In this document: one piece after another, positions 7,674 to 15,582 of the stretch
How positions within the stretch are numbered: the first letter of the stretch is position 1
How the letters are laid out: each line of letters begins with the position of its first letter
Origin: an uncultured Nocardioides sp.
Lineage (GTDB): Bacteria; Actinomycetota; Actinomycetes; Propionibacteriales; Nocardioidaceae
NCBI RefSeq assembly: GCF_946885725.1
Contig: NZ_CAMPGZ010000029.1
Span: 1-25,374 of the forward strand
Direction: 5' to 3'
Length of the DNA: 25,374 bases
Translations under genes and position numbers: made by a program
The notes under the pieces: model-generated
What the model saw: the letters and a program-made list of their open reading frames with translations, nothing else
Told to the model about the DNA's origin: nothing
Databases searched by the model: none

Positions 7674-9421
7674 ACCGACTCGGGTTTCGAGGTCTCGCCC
7701 TCGGGGACCGACCGCTGCGGCGGGACCGAGGCGTCCGTCGACACGTGTGCGTCGGTGGATGCCGGAGCCGGCGGCGCCGCCGGCGGCTCGGCAGACCCAG
7801 GCGGCGCGGCAGCGGTGTCCCGCGCGCGGTACTCCCCGAGGAGCCGTCGCTCGTCGTCCCGGCCGGGGAAGCACAGCAGCACCAGGGCCGCGCCCACGAG
7901 GATCGCCACGATCCCCGCGGTGTAGGCCCAGTCGGCGCCGTCGAGGAAGGACTGCTTGGCGCCTGCGGTGATGGCGTCGGCGTACTGCGGGTAGCGCTGC
8001 CCGATCGCCTCGGCGGAGGCGAAGGACTTGGTCAGCTGCGCCTGGACCTGGTCGTTGAGCTGGGGGCTCGGCTGCGCCGCGCCGATGGCGGCGGTCGCGC
8101 CCGACACGTACCCCGCGGTCAGCAGGGCACCGAGGATCGACTGCATGATCGCGCCGCCCAGGTCGCGCTGCAGGTCGGCGGTTCCCGAGGCCATCCCAGC
8201 CCGGTGCACCGGCACGGAGCCGGTCAGCGAGTGGGAGGCGGGTGTGCCGGCGAGGCCGACGCCGATCCCGATCAGCGCGTATCCGAGGCCGATCGCCCAG
8301 TACGCCGTCCCCTCGCCCCAGACCAGCAGCATCACGAGGAAACCGAGCAGGCAGCCGGTGTAGCCGGCGAGCAGCGTCACTCGGGAGCCCACGCTCTCGA
8401 CGAGCTTCGCCGACCGCGGTGCGACGAGCACCATGAGCGCGGCGGCCGGGAGGATCGCCATACCGGCCTCCAGGGTGGAGTAGCCCAGGACGTTCTGGAG
8501 GTACTGCTGCCCGATGAACATGGCCCCCATCAGCGTCCCGAACACGATGATCCCCGCGACGGCCGCCACCCAGAAGATCCGGCGCCCGGCGACGGCGAGG
8601 TCGTAGAGCGGGTACCGCGTGCGCCGTTCCCGCAGGACGAACGCGAGCGCCGTCACGATCGCCAGGACCGCCAGGCCGATGCTGAGCGCGCCCCGGTCGG
8701 GCACTGGCGCGAAGTTGATCGCGAGCACCAGGGCCGCCACCACCACGATCGACAGCAGTCCGCCCGCGTGGTCCACCGGGTCGGTCGCCTCGTTCACGTG
8801 GCTGGGCACGAACAGGATCGCGAGCACCAGGGCGACGACCGCGAGCGGCAGGGTCATCAGGAAGACCGAGCCCCACCAGAAGCTCTCGAGCAGCCACCCC
8901 GACGCCAAGGGTCCGAGTGCGGCGATGGCACCGCCCAGACCCGACCAGAGGGCGATCGACCGGGTCCGCCCCGCCCCGGACCACAGGGCGGTGATCAGCG
9001 CCAGCGTTGTCGGGAATGCCATGCCTGCCGTGAGCCCGCCGAGGATGCGAGCGAGGGCCAGCACCGTGTCGTTGGGGGCGTAGGCGGCCAGCACGCTCGC
9101 GGGGATCGCGAGGGAGACGCCGAGGACGAGCATGAGCTTGCGTCCGTAGCGGTCGCCGATCCCGCCGAGGTAGATCACCGACGCCGCCAGGCCGAGCGAG
9201 TAGCCGACGGCGATCAGGTCCAGTGAGGTCTGGGAGGCGTTGAACGCCGCACCGATCGACGGCAGCGCTACGTTGGCCACGGCCAGGTTCAGGTTGGCCA
9301 CGGCGGCGACAAGGATCAGCGCGCAGAGGACCAGCCCCTGGCGGGCCGGGGCCTGCTCGGCGGCGGCCGGCTGGGCGTTGTGGGAGGCGCCCGGAGCGCC
9401 CGGGGTCACGGGGTCAGCCAT
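7670..9421 (-). CDS. MFS transporter, DHA2 (EmrB/QacA, 14-TM) drug exporter family
   Basis: A proton-driven major facilitator of the DHA2 type, likely exporting toxic compounds or metabolites across the cytoplasmic membrane. With the start at ATG 9421 (MADPVTPG, preceded by GGAAG) it has 583 residues; an alternative ATG at 9433 adds four residues. Fourteen hydrophobic segments can be counted. The loop 2-3 motif GGIGDRYGRKLML is present, as is the family's motif C-like glycine-rich helix (GLGGAIAALGPLASGWLLESFWW). A long loop before the last helix (QVQAQLTKSFASAEAIGQRYP and following residues) and a Pro/Ala-rich cytoplasmic tail are typical of this group. The start overlaps the 3' end of zwf by 16 nt, so the two are co-transcribed. 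The substrate is not predictable. Confidence 0.92.
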   Translation of the reverse strand: MADPVTPGAPGASHNAQPAAAEQAPARQGLVLCALILVAAVANLNLAVANVALPSIGAAFNASQTSLDLIAVGYSLGLAASVIYLGGIGDRYGRKLMLVLGVSLAIPASVLAAYAPNDTVLALARILGGLTAGMAFPTTLALITALWSGAGRTRSIALWSGLGGAIAALGPLASGWLLESFWWGSVFLMTLPLAVVALVLAILFVPSHVNEATDPVDHAGGLLSIVVVAALVLAINFAPVPDRGALSIGLAVLAIVTALAFVLRERRTRYPLYDLAVAGRRIFWVAAVAGIIVFGTLMGAMFIGQQYLQNVLGYSTLEAGMAILPAAALMVLVAPRSAKLVESVGSRVTLLAGYTGCLLGFLVMLLVWGEGTAYWAIGLGYALIGIGVGLAGTPASHSLTGSVPVHRAGMASGTADLQRDLGGAIMQSILGALLTAGYVSGATAAIGAAQPSPQLNDQVQAQLTKSFASAEAIGQRYPQYADAITAGAKQSFLDGADWAYTAGIVAILVGAALVLLCFPGRDDERRLLGEYRARDTAAAPPGSAEPPAAPPAPASTDAHVSTDASVPPQRSVPEGETSKPESV

Positions 9422-10833
9422 GGCGTCTTCCATCCGCCGAACCCCGCCGCCACGGTGTCGGCCTGCTCAGGCCCCCACGTGCCCGGCGCGTAGGGGTGGA
9501 CCGGGGGAGCCGCGTCGAGCAGCGGCTGCATCACTCGCCATGTCTCCTCGATCCCGTCCTGCCGGGAGAAGCGGGTGCTGTCGCCGCGCAGCCCGGCGAG
9601 GAGGAGGACCTCGTACGGCGTCGGGCCCTCGCCGCCCTCGGCGGCGAACTCCATGTCCAGGTGGATCGAGCCTGCGCCACCGGGACCGGCGACGTCGGCG
9701 CGGCGGGCCTCGACATCGAGGCGGATCCCGGTCGAGGGGTCGAGCCGGATCGCCAGCTGGTTGCGCTCGAGGCGGCGGTCCTTCGGGAGGAACCCGAGGT
9801 ACGGCGGCCGCTTGAACACCACCCGCAGCTCGGTCTGGGTGGCCGGCAGCCGCTTGCCGGTCCGGATCAGGAACGGCACGCCGGCCCACCGCCAGTTCTG
9901 GATCTCCAGCCGCAGGGCGGCGTACGTCTCGGTCGACGAGTCGGCCGCTACGCCGTCGATCGAGCGGTACCCGTCGTACTGCCCGCGGACGTACCGCGTC
10001 GGGTCGGCCTCGACCACCGCGCGGAAGAGCGCGACCTGCGCCTCCTTCAGCGTGGTCGGGTCACCGCGCACCGGCGGCTCCATCGCCGCGGCGGCGACGA
10101 CCTGCATGAGGTGGTTGACCACCACGTCGCGCAGCGCCCCGACGGGGTCGTAGAAGTGGCCGCGGTCATCGACCCCGAAGGACTCGGCCATCGTGATCTG
10201 CACGCAGCTGATGTGGTTGCGGTTCCAGACCGGCTCGAAGACCTCGTTGGCGAAGCGCAGGTGCAGGATCTCCTCGAGGCCCATCTTTCCGAGGTAGTGG
10301 TCGATCCGGTACAGCTGCGACTCGTCGACGTACTGGTGCAGCTCGTCCGCGAGCGCCCGGGCGGAGGCCTGGTCGTGGCCGAACGGCTTCTCCACGATGA
10401 TCCGCGCGGACTCGGTCAGGCCGGCCCGCGCCAGGTTGCCGATGACGGTGCCGAACAGGAACGGAGGGATCTCGAGGTAGAAGACCGGCCGGGCGGCGCC
10501 CTCCATCATCTTGCCGACGTGGTCGTAGGTCGTCGGGTCGGTGAAGTCGCCGTTGACGTAAGACAGCCGCTTCGCGAACCGGGCGAAGACCGCCTCGTCC
10601 AGCTCCTCCCCGGTGCCCACGATCGAGTCCCGCGCCCGCTGGACGAGCTGGTCCACGGTCCAGTCGTCGACCGCCACGCCGAGGATCGGACAGTCCAGCA
10701 GTCCGCGCCGCTCGAGCCGGTACAGCGACCGGAACGTCATCACCCTCGCCAGGTCGCCGGTGATGCCGAACACCACCAGGATGTCGGCGGCGTCGGTCCG
10801 GGCGTCGGTTCCGGGCAGGCGGGCGTCAGCCAT
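9406..10833 (-). CDS. zwf: glucose-6-phosphate 1-dehydrogenase, Zwf1-like
   Basis: Oxidises glucose-6-phosphate to 6-phosphogluconolactone with NAD(P)+, the entry to the oxidative pentose phosphate pathway, in the cytoplasm. The start chosen is ATG 10833 (MADARLPG), which has GGAG upstream, giving 475 residues. The N-terminal coenzyme motif reads VVFGITGDLARVMTF. VEKPFGHDQASA is followed by the active-site RIDHYLGKM with the catalytic His-bearing helix. The C-terminal domain has FANEVFEPVWNRNHI, GALRDVVVNHLMQV and FSRQDGIEETWRVMQPLL. The MTFRSLYRLERRGLLDCPILGVA stretch is close to what I recall of M. tuberculosis Rv1121 (zwf1) rather than the zwf found in the opcA/tal operon. A second zwf elsewhere in the genome is therefore likely. 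It is followed directly by the MFS gene. Confidence 0.94.
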   Translation of the reverse strand: MADARLPGTDARTDAADILVVFGITGDLARVMTFRSLYRLERRGLLDCPILGVAVDDWTVDQLVQRARDSIVGTGEELDEAVFARFAKRLSYVNGDFTDPTTYDHVGKMMEGAARPVFYLEIPPFLFGTVIGNLARAGLTESARIIVEKPFGHDQASARALADELHQYVDESQLYRIDHYLGKMGLEEILHLRFANEVFEPVWNRNHISCVQITMAESFGVDDRGHFYDPVGALRDVVVNHLMQVVAAAAMEPPVRGDPTTLKEAQVALFRAVVEADPTRYVRGQYDGYRSIDGVAADSSTETYAALRLEIQNWRWAGVPFLIRTGKRLPATQTELRVVFKRPPYLGFLPKDRRLERNQLAIRLDPSTGIRLDVEARRADVAGPGGAGSIHLDMEFAAEGGEGPTPYEVLLLAGLRGDSTRFSRQDGIEETWRVMQPLLDAAPPVHPYAPGTWGPEQADTVAAGFGGWKTPWLTP

Positions 10834-10937
10834 GGCTGTCTCCGTTCGCAGGTGGCCACTGCTGCCCACGATGGCGCCTCAGCCCGTACGGCGACTCGTC
10901 CGCAGGGGGTGATTTGGCCCCGGTGGTCGAGCCCCGG

Positions 10938-10960
10938 GTGGTCGAGCCTGTCGAGACCAC
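10938..10960. repeat. REP-like palindromic element GTGGTCGA-N5-TCGAGACCAC
   Basis: A 23-nt imperfect palindrome with outer arms GTGGTC/GACCAC and inner TCGA pair. Near-identical copies occur at 24026-24048 and, shorter, at 23996-24015. All lie between genes. Elements of this form are scattered in Nocardioides-type genomes. This copy borders the left edge of the insertion-like segment. Confidence 0.7.
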
Positions 10961-10976
10961 TCAGGTGCGGCGGCGC

Positions 10977-11060
10977 CTACTTCGGTGGCAGGGAGTCTTC
11001 CTGCTGGGTGGCACGGAGTGCGCCGACGCCTTGCGCTGCCACCGCCCTAGCTCCTCGTCG
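10977..11060 (-). pseudogene. decayed 3'-end copy of a TfoX-family gene
   Basis: On the minus strand this stretch lines up with the 3' end of the intact TfoX gene at 12298-12678. It shares GAGGAGCT, GTGG and GGCGTCGGC in the same order, then an identical 16-base core (10980-10995 versus 12349-12364). There is an 18-nt length difference and a frame shift in between. In this copy the core is followed directly by TAG, so the encoded end reads SLPPK-stop, the natural terminus of such proteins. The intact gene has GAG in that position and reads on for 16 more residues. It therefore looks like the original or a paralogous TfoX end separated by inserted DNA. Confidence 0.55.
10980..10995. repeat. 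16-bp direct repeat, left copy (CTTCGGTGGCAGGGAG)
   Basis: Identical to 12349-12364. The two copies flank a 1.35-kb segment holding one low-GC secreted-protein gene. In the right copy the repeat encodes the SLPPK codons of the TfoX gene. This is consistent with a gene-3'-end attachment site or with duplication of the gene end. Confidence 0.65.
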
Positions 11061-11100
11061 TCCGCTCACAGGCGGCCTCGCGCAAGGACCGATCGACGAG

Positions 11101-12144
11101 TTAACGAGCGACCGTCTTCACTGCGGACGTGCTGCCTGCGAAAGTGCTCGTCCCAGCGAAGACGTACCTGAACGCGCCCGCCTTGCGAACCTTGTACCTC
11201 AGAATGACGCGGCCGGTGCTAGCACCGGTCTTGCCGGTTGCGATCGTCTTGAATGCCTGGGTGCCCTTCCAACGCACTTGGAGGGCGAGGCGCTTTCCGC
11301 CCACCGCGATGCCGTTGGTGCGCTTGAGAACACCCTGGAATCGTGTCTGCTTCCCGGCCACGACCTTCAGGGTGACGCGCGTGCCCTGCTTGGACGTCGG
11401 CGGCTGACTCGGCGGTGGCGGCTGTGTAGCCAGGGGCGGCGGCGCGTACCGCAGGCGGTAAGACGGCATGAGCTCAGTGCCGTAAACGCTCATACGCCAG
11501 AGCTGGTCGTTGGCGGCCGTTTCAATGTTGAACGCCCAGCTGTCCTTCGTCACCGTGTCCGCAATTGGCCAGTACTTACCTTCATCGTCGCTGAACTGGA
11601 TCGTCATCATGGCGCGTAGCGGAATACCCGTGGCCTCGTCATAGACCCGGCCGCTCAGGATGACCGGCGTCTTGGCCGGCACTGGCGTGTCCCCAACGGA
11701 CGAACCCACAGTCGCGCGCACGCTGGTTGGCGCGGTCATTGTGATCGTCGTCGAAACGACAGCCTGGCTGCCATCCTCCCCTTGCACGGAAACGCTCACG
11801 GAGATAGTTCCGGGACCCGCGTGCAGTGGACACTGGATGGTGACCGTGTCCGTGGGGTTCCAGGGCATTCCGATCGGGCGAGGGGTACAGCCGTCGTCGA
11901 TGCCGACCCATTGATAGTGGGGCGGCCAGATCGACCACCGGTAGGTCGCTATAGGGCCGCCGGTGTTAACGACGCGAACCTGGGCCGCCTCACCAACCAA
12001 AATGCTGCTCGGCGCCTCCAGGCGAATCTCCGGCGCGGTATCCGCCGCCGCTGTCGCGAAGATGCCGGAAAAGCCTATGGGCAGGAGAGCAAGCACGAGC
12101 ACAAGGGCGATGGCGCCCGCAGGGCGAGTGCGGCGGGGGTGCAT
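11101..12144 (-). CDS. secreted protein of unknown function with Ig-like beta-sandwich regions
   Basis: Function not recognised. The start chosen is ATG 12144 (MHPRRTRPAG), giving 347 residues; the frame continues upstream to 12288, but that part is Cys/Pro-rich and lacks protein character. Residues 1-36 are a clear signal peptide: basic start, hydrophobic core AIALVLVLALLPIGFSGIF, then ATAAADTA. The mature part looks like two Ig-like beta-rich regions (about 40-130 and 135-220), a Pro-rich linker (PPPLATQPPPPSQPPTSKQ, about 230-255), and a C-terminal beta-sandwich starting TRVTLKVVAGKQTRFQGVL. That type of C-terminal domain is common in exported actinobacterial proteins. G+C is much lower than in its neighbours: 104 of 180 bases at 11461-11640, about 58%. 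The stop is TAA. Together with the flanking repeats this suggests horizontal acquisition. Confidence 0.75.
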   Translation of the reverse strand: MHPRRTRPAGAIALVLVLALLPIGFSGIFATAAADTAPEIRLEAPSSILVGEAAQVRVVNTGGPIATYRWSIWPPHYQWVGIDDGCTPRPIGMPWNPTDTVTIQCPLHAGPGTISVSVSVQGEDGSQAVVSTTITMTAPTSVRATVGSSVGDTPVPAKTPVILSGRVYDEATGIPLRAMMTIQFSDDEGKYWPIADTVTKDSWAFNIETAANDQLWRMSVYGTELMPSYRLRYAPPPLATQPPPPSQPPTSKQGTRVTLKVVAGKQTRFQGVLKRTNGIAVGGKRLALQVRWKGTQAFKTIATGKTGASTGRVILRYKVRKAGAFRYVFAGTSTFAGSTSAVKTVAR

Positions 12145-12199
12145 GGAGTGATCTTTCGGGGCAGGCCGAGTCCCGGCGGACGAACATGAGCAGGGAATG

Positions 12200-12226
12200 A
12201 CAATATTGGCCAGCCCCGGTTGACAA
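12200..12226 (-). promoter_or_regulatory. candidate consensus-like promoter for the secreted-protein gene
   Basis: On the minus strand, TTGTCA (12226-12221) and TATTGT (12205-12200) are separated by 15 nt and lie about 55 nt before the ATG at 12144. The spacer is short. The AT-rich -10 box stands out against the GC-rich surroundings and belongs to the inserted segment. Confidence 0.4.
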
Positions 12227-12297
12227 GGGTCGCACGGCGTGGGGTGGCTCGTACGGTCATCGACCGAAACGCCACCGTCCCCCCGCAAGACGGCTCA

Positions 12298-12678
12298 CTA
12301 ATGGGGTCGAACAGAGCGCTGCGATCGCGGCCGGGAAAGGCCCGCCTCCTTCGGTGGCAGGGAGGACGCGTAGCCGACGCCGCACGCCACCCACTGCCTG
12401 AGCTCCTCTTCGGAGGTGACGGCCGCGTCGTCGACGCGCAGCCAGCCGCTCATCGAGCGCTCGCCCATCTCCATGGGTCGCACGTGCACGTCATCGACCA
12501 GGGCGGCACCCTCGGCCGGATCGACCCGCACCATCAGCCCGCCCTTGCCGCTCGCCGCGACGGCCATGTGGCCGCCGATCAGGAACGCCAGCCCGCCGAA
12601 CATCTTCCGCTCGCTCAGCAGCGGCTCGTCCTGCACCGCCTCCCGGATGCGGTCCGCGAGCTCCTCGTCGTACGCCAT
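12298..12678 (-). CDS. TfoX/Sxy family N-terminal domain protein
   Basis: A small cytoplasmic protein of 126 residues with the TfoX N-terminal domain. MAYDEELADRIREAV opens the domain, then KMFGGLAFLIGGHMAVAASGKGGLMVRVDP forms the characteristic beta-sheet core, followed by a C-terminal helix EEELRQWVACGVGYASSLPPK. In gamma-proteobacteria TfoX activates competence genes; the actinobacterial single-domain relatives have no assigned role. The normal end is expected after SLPPK, but here the frame runs on for a 16-residue tail (EAGLSRPRSQRSVRPH) into DNA that appears to belong to the inserted segment. ATG 12678 lies 6 nt after a TAGGGT box, so the transcript is probably leaderless. Confidence 0.85.
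   Translation of the reverse strand: MAYDEELADRIREAVQDEPLLSERKMFGGLAFLIGGHMAVAASGKGGLMVRVDPAEGAALVDDVHVRPMEMGERSMSGWLRVDDAAVTSEEELRQWVACGVGYASSLPPKEAGLSRPRSQRSVRPH
12349..12364. repeat. 16-bp direct repeat, right copy
   Basis: Perfect copy of 10980-10995, lying inside the TfoX coding sequence at its SLPPK codons. It marks the right edge of the low-GC segment. No integrase or transposase gene lies between the copies. Confidence 0.65.
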
Positions 12679-12684
12679 GACGGC

Positions 12685-12690
12685 ACCCTA
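12685..12690 (-). promoter_or_regulatory. TAGGGT -10 box, probable leaderless promoter of the TfoX gene
   Basis: On the minus strand TAGGGT is followed by 6 nt and then the ATG at 12678, so transcription is expected to begin at or next to the start codon. No Shine-Dalgarno sequence fits between. No convincing -35 box is visible. Confidence 0.45.
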
Positions 12691-12731
12691 TTCACGGCCG
12701 CCGACAGTCGCGACCGCAAGTAGAACCAGGC

Positions 12732-13379
12732 TCAGACCAGCCCGGCGTCGTGCACGCAGATCGCGATCTGTACGCGGTTGGTGACGTCCAGCTTGCTGAA
12801 CAGCCGCGAGATGTGCGCCTTCACCGTCGGCACGCTCAGGTGCAGCTCGCGCGCGATGTCGGCGTTGCTGAGGCCGCGGGCGAGGGCAAGCGCGACGTCG
12901 CGCTCGCGGTCGGTGAGGTCCGCGAGCCGTTCGCGTGCTTTCGTCGCGCGGTCGTCTCCGCCCAGGTCCTGCACCCGGGCGATGAGCTGCCGCGTCACGC
13001 TCGGCGACAGGATCGGGTCGCCGGCCGCGACCCGCCGGACGGCCTCGACGATCTGCTCCGGCGGCGTGTCCTTGAGCAGGAAGCCGCTGGCGCCGGCCGC
13101 GAGTGCGCGCACCACGTGGTCGTCGGCGTCGAACGTGGTCAGCACGACCACTTCCGGCGGCTGCGGCTGGGCCATCAGCCGCTCGGTGGCGTCGAGTCCG
13201 TTCATGATCGGCATCCGGATGTCCATCAGCACGACGTCCGGCCGCACCTCGCGGGCGCGGGCGACCGCGTCGGCACCGTCGGACGCCTGGGCGACGACCT
13301 CGAGGTCCGGCGCGCCGCCGAGGATCAGGGCCAGGCCGGCGCGCACGAGGGCGTCGTCGTCGACGAGCATCACCTTCAC
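12732..13379 (-). CDS. NarL/FixJ-family DNA-binding response regulator
   Basis: Output half of a two-component system. GTG 13379 overlaps the kinase stop (GTGA), giving 215 residues. The receiver domain (1-120) has the acidic pocket VMLVDDDALVRAG, the phosphorylation site Asp53 in VVLMDIRMP, and the conserved Lys in GFLLKDTPPEQ. A charged linker leads to the LuxR-type HTH (about 145-210): LTDRERDVALALARGLSNADIARELHLSVPTVKAHISRLFSKL. It probably binds a promoter of the divergent ABC transporter operon and its own promoter, the usual arrangement for DesR/LiaR-like pairs. That target is inference from position. Confidence 0.94.
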   Translation of the reverse strand: MKVMLVDDDALVRAGLALILGGAPDLEVVAQASDGADAVARAREVRPDVVLMDIRMPIMNGLDATERLMAQPQPPEVVVLTTFDADDHVVRALAAGASGFLLKDTPPEQIVEAVRRVAAGDPILSPSVTRQLIARVQDLGGDDRATKARERLADLTDRERDVALALARGLSNADIARELHLSVPTVKAHISRLFSKLDVTNRVQIAICVHDAGLV

Positions 13380-14542
13380 CGCTGCCACGGCAGCCACACC
13401 TCCAGCGCGAAGCGTCCGTTGCGGACCTGCCACCGCAGCGTCCCACCCGCGAGCTCCGCCCGTTCGGTCAGCCCCACCAGGCCGAACCCGGGCTCGCCGT
13501 GGCGCCGGTGCCCGGGGGGCAGCGGGTTGTCGAGCCGCACGGAGACGCCGCTCTCGCGGTCGCCGGTGATGCACACCGTGGCGCGGGCGGCGCCGGCGTG
13601 CTTGCGCACGTTGGTCAGGCCCTCCTGAACGACGCGGTAGACGGTGCGGCCCACCTGCTCGGGCAGCACGGCCGCGTCGTCGACGGCGACGGTCAGGTCG
13701 ACGGCCGTGCCGGAGGAGACGGCCTCGTCGACGAGAGCCGGCACGTCGGCGAGCGTCGGCTGCGGCTGGTCGGGCGCGACGCCGTTGTCCGAGCCGCGCA
13801 GCACGCCGAGGATCGAGCGGAGCTCGACCATCGCCTGGTGGGCGTTGTCCTGGATCACCCGCGCACTCGCGGCGACCTGCGCGCGGTCGAGGTCCTGGCG
13901 GTACGCGAGAGCGCCGGCGTGCATGGTGACCAGCGAGATGCGGTGGCCGAGCACGTCGTGCATCTCGCGGGCGATGCGCTCCCGCTCGGTGGCGCGTGCC
14001 TGCCCGACGCGCAGCGCCTGCTCGGTCTCGGCCCGGACCGCGCGCTCGCGCAGGGTCCAGAGCAGCTCGCGGCGGGAACCGATGTACATGCCCATCGCCA
14101 TCATCGCGATGATCGCCGCGATGTTGACGGCGGTGACCACCCACAGCGGCTCGGGCTGGCTCGTCGGCTGCGTGAGGAAGAACGTCTGCGCCGCGAGGAA
14201 CATCACGACCGCCACCACCGCGATCTGCAGGTAGCGCCGGCGAGTCGCCAGCGACACCGCCGCGAGCGTCGACGGGCCGGCGGCCAACCCCGAGAACGCG
14301 CTCACCACGGCCAGCACGAGCGCGACCGTCATCGGGTAGCGGCGGCGCAGCAGCACGACCCCGAACGACGCCAGACCCAGGGACACATCGAGCCAGAACA
14401 GGCCCCGGCGCTCCAGCCACTGCTGCTCCATGACCGTCACCCAGGCCAGGAACGAGATGAGCACCGCCAGGGCCAGACGCCACAGGTGCGACCAGAGCGT
14501 CAGCCGCGGCTGCCACGGCGCGCTGGGGTCGGTCCGCTCCAC
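13376..14542 (-). CDS. sensor histidine kinase, HisKA_3 (NarX/DesK-like) class
   Basis: Membrane sensor paired with the response regulator downstream. GTG 14542 gives 388 residues. The N-terminal part (about 20-160) has several hydrophobic segments with very short loops and no extracellular domain, so the signal is probably sensed in or at the membrane. The HisKA_3 dimerisation/phosphoacceptor region reads ERERIAREMHDVLGHRISL with His195. The HATPase part contains YRVVQEGLTNVRKHAGA (N box), then GFGLVGLTERAELAGG. The start codon lies 6 nt after a TAGGGT box, indicating a leaderless mRNA. The gene is divergent from an ABC efflux-type operon, as in many antibiotic- or membrane-stress-responsive systems. 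Confidence 0.94.
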   Translation of the reverse strand: MERTDPSAPWQPRLTLWSHLWRLALAVLISFLAWVTVMEQQWLERRGLFWLDVSLGLASFGVVLLRRRYPMTVALVLAVVSAFSGLAAGPSTLAAVSLATRRRYLQIAVVAVVMFLAAQTFFLTQPTSQPEPLWVVTAVNIAAIIAMMAMGMYIGSRRELLWTLRERAVRAETEQALRVGQARATERERIAREMHDVLGHRISLVTMHAGALAYRQDLDRAQVAASARVIQDNAHQAMVELRSILGVLRGSDNGVAPDQPQPTLADVPALVDEAVSSGTAVDLTVAVDDAAVLPEQVGRTVYRVVQEGLTNVRKHAGAARATVCITGDRESGVSVRLDNPLPPGHRRHGEPGFGLVGLTERAELAGGTLRWQVRNGRFALEVWLPWQR

Positions 14543-14548
14543 GCGTCC

Positions 14549-14554
14549 ACCCTA
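14549..14554 (-). promoter_or_regulatory. TAGGGT -10 box, probable leaderless promoter of the kinase-regulator operon
   Basis: On the minus strand TAGGGT is followed by 6 nt and then GTG 14542, leaving no room for a ribosome-binding site. The same spacing is seen before the TfoX and GNAT genes. Confidence 0.45.
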
Positions 14555-14590
14555 GGGAGGACACGGGCCGCACCGACACCGCCCGCGGTC

Positions 14591-14618
14591 TCGACCGCCG
14601 TACCGCGACCCCTACTTT
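14591..14618 (+). promoter_or_regulatory. candidate promoter of the ABC transporter operon
   Basis: TCGACC (14591-14596) and TACTTT (14613-14618) are spaced by 16 nt, with a predicted start near 14625 and a leader of about 58 nt. The match is moderate. Confidence 0.35.
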
Positions 14619-14642
14619 CGTCGCGCCGTTCGAGCCCTCCGA

Positions 14643-14668
14643 CGGATGCGCGCACGCACGCGCGTCCG
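14643..14668. promoter_or_regulatory. inverted repeat in the ABC operon leader
   Basis: Arms of 10 bases (CGGATGCGCG at 14643-14652 and CGCGCGTCCG at 14659-14668, one G-U position) around a 6-nt loop lie 14 nt before the ATPase ATG. It could be an operator for the adjacent response regulator or an mRNA hairpin near the ribosome site. Confidence 0.35.
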
Positions 14669-14682
14669 CGAGGGTGGGGGCC

Positions 14683-15582
14683 ATGATCAAGGTGGATCGA
14701 CTCACGAAGACGTTCGGTGACTTCGTCGCCGTCGACGACGTGTCGTTCGAGTGCCGCCCCGGCAGGGTGACCGGCTTCCTCGGTCCCAACGGCGCGGGCA
14801 AGACGACGACGTTGCGCATCCTGACCGGGCTGACCCGGACGACCCAGGGCACGGCCACGATCGGGGGTCATCGGTACGTCGAGATCCCCAACCCCGGCCT
14901 GCACGTCGGTGTCCTGCTCGACGCCTCGGCGCAGCACGGCGGCCGCACCGGCCGCGAGGTGCTCACGCTCGGCGCGCGCACCATGGGGCTGCCGACCAGC
15001 CGTGTCGACGAGATGCTCGAGCTGGTCAGCCTGACCCCGGCGGAGTCGAAGCGACGCGTGCGCAACTACTCGCTCGGCATGCGGCAGCGGCTGGGCATCG
15101 CCCACGCGCTGCTGGGCGACCCGTCCGTGCTGATCCTCGACGAGCCGGCCAACGGCCTCGACCCGGCCGGCATCCACTGGATGCGCGGGCTGCTGCGCGA
15201 CTACGCCAACCGCGGCGGCACGGTGCTGCTCTCCTCGCACCTGCTGCACGAGGTCGAGGTGATCGCCGACGAGCTGATCGTCATCGGCCAGGGCCGCATC
15301 GTCGCCCAGGGCACCAAGGGCGAGCTGCTGCAGACCGCGGGCACCTACGTCCGGGCCGCCGACCAGCAGGCGATGGCCGCGGCCCTCGAGGCCTCCGGCA
15401 TGTCCGCCGTACCGTCCGGCGACGGCGGCCACCGCTCCGACGCGGACCCGGCCGAGGTCGGCAAGGTCGCCGCGGAGGCCGGCCTCGCGCTCGTCGAGCT
15501 GCGGCCCGCCGACGGCGCCGGCCTCGAGGAGCTCTTCCTCCAGCTCACCGCCGAGACCCAGCGCGAAGGAGACGCCGCATGA
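14683..15582 (+). CDS. ABC transporter ATP-binding protein (antibiotic/peptide export type)
   Basis: The nucleotide-binding subunit that drives the membrane protein encoded next. ATG 14683 follows a GAGGGTGGGGG ribosome site; a GTG at 14674 would add three residues. It has 299 residues. Walker A is GPNGAGKTT at 34-42, the signature region reads [13 protein letters not shown], Walker B is [13 protein letters not shown], and the switch His is in [13 protein letters not shown]-terminal extension of about 80 residues (from [10 protein letters not shown]) is typical of exporters of the BcrA/DrrA-like group. It overlaps the permease gene by 4 nt (ATGA) and is probably controlled by the divergent two-component system. 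Confidence 0.93.
   Translation: MIKVDRLTKTFGDFVAVDDVSFECRPGRVTGFLGPNGAGKTTTLRILTGLTRTTQGTATIGGHRYVEIPNPGLHVGVLLDASAQHGGRTGREVLTLGARTMGLPTSRVDEMLELVSLTPAESKRRVRNYSLGMRQRLGIAHALLGDPSVLILDEPANGLDPAGIHWMRGLLRDYANRGGTVLLSSHLLHEVEVIADELIVIGQGRIVAQGTKGELLQTAGTYVRAADQQAMAAALEASGMSAVPSGDGGHRSDADPAEVGKVAAEAGLALVELRPADGAGLEELFLQLTAETQREGDAA

Noticed and set aside
6294..8984. 896-codon minus-strand frame spanning the GMC and MFS genes
   Set aside because: It crosses two real genes in another frame, and its composition is typical of out-of-frame GC-rich DNA.
9496..11619. 707-codon plus-strand frame opposite zwf and into the secreted-protein gene
   Set aside because: No recognisable domain; zwf on the other strand has complete active-site motifs.
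12145..12288. N-terminal extension of the secreted protein to 12288
   Set aside because: It would put the signal peptide about 50 residues inside the protein, and the extension is Cys/Pro-rich and overlaps the probable promoter.
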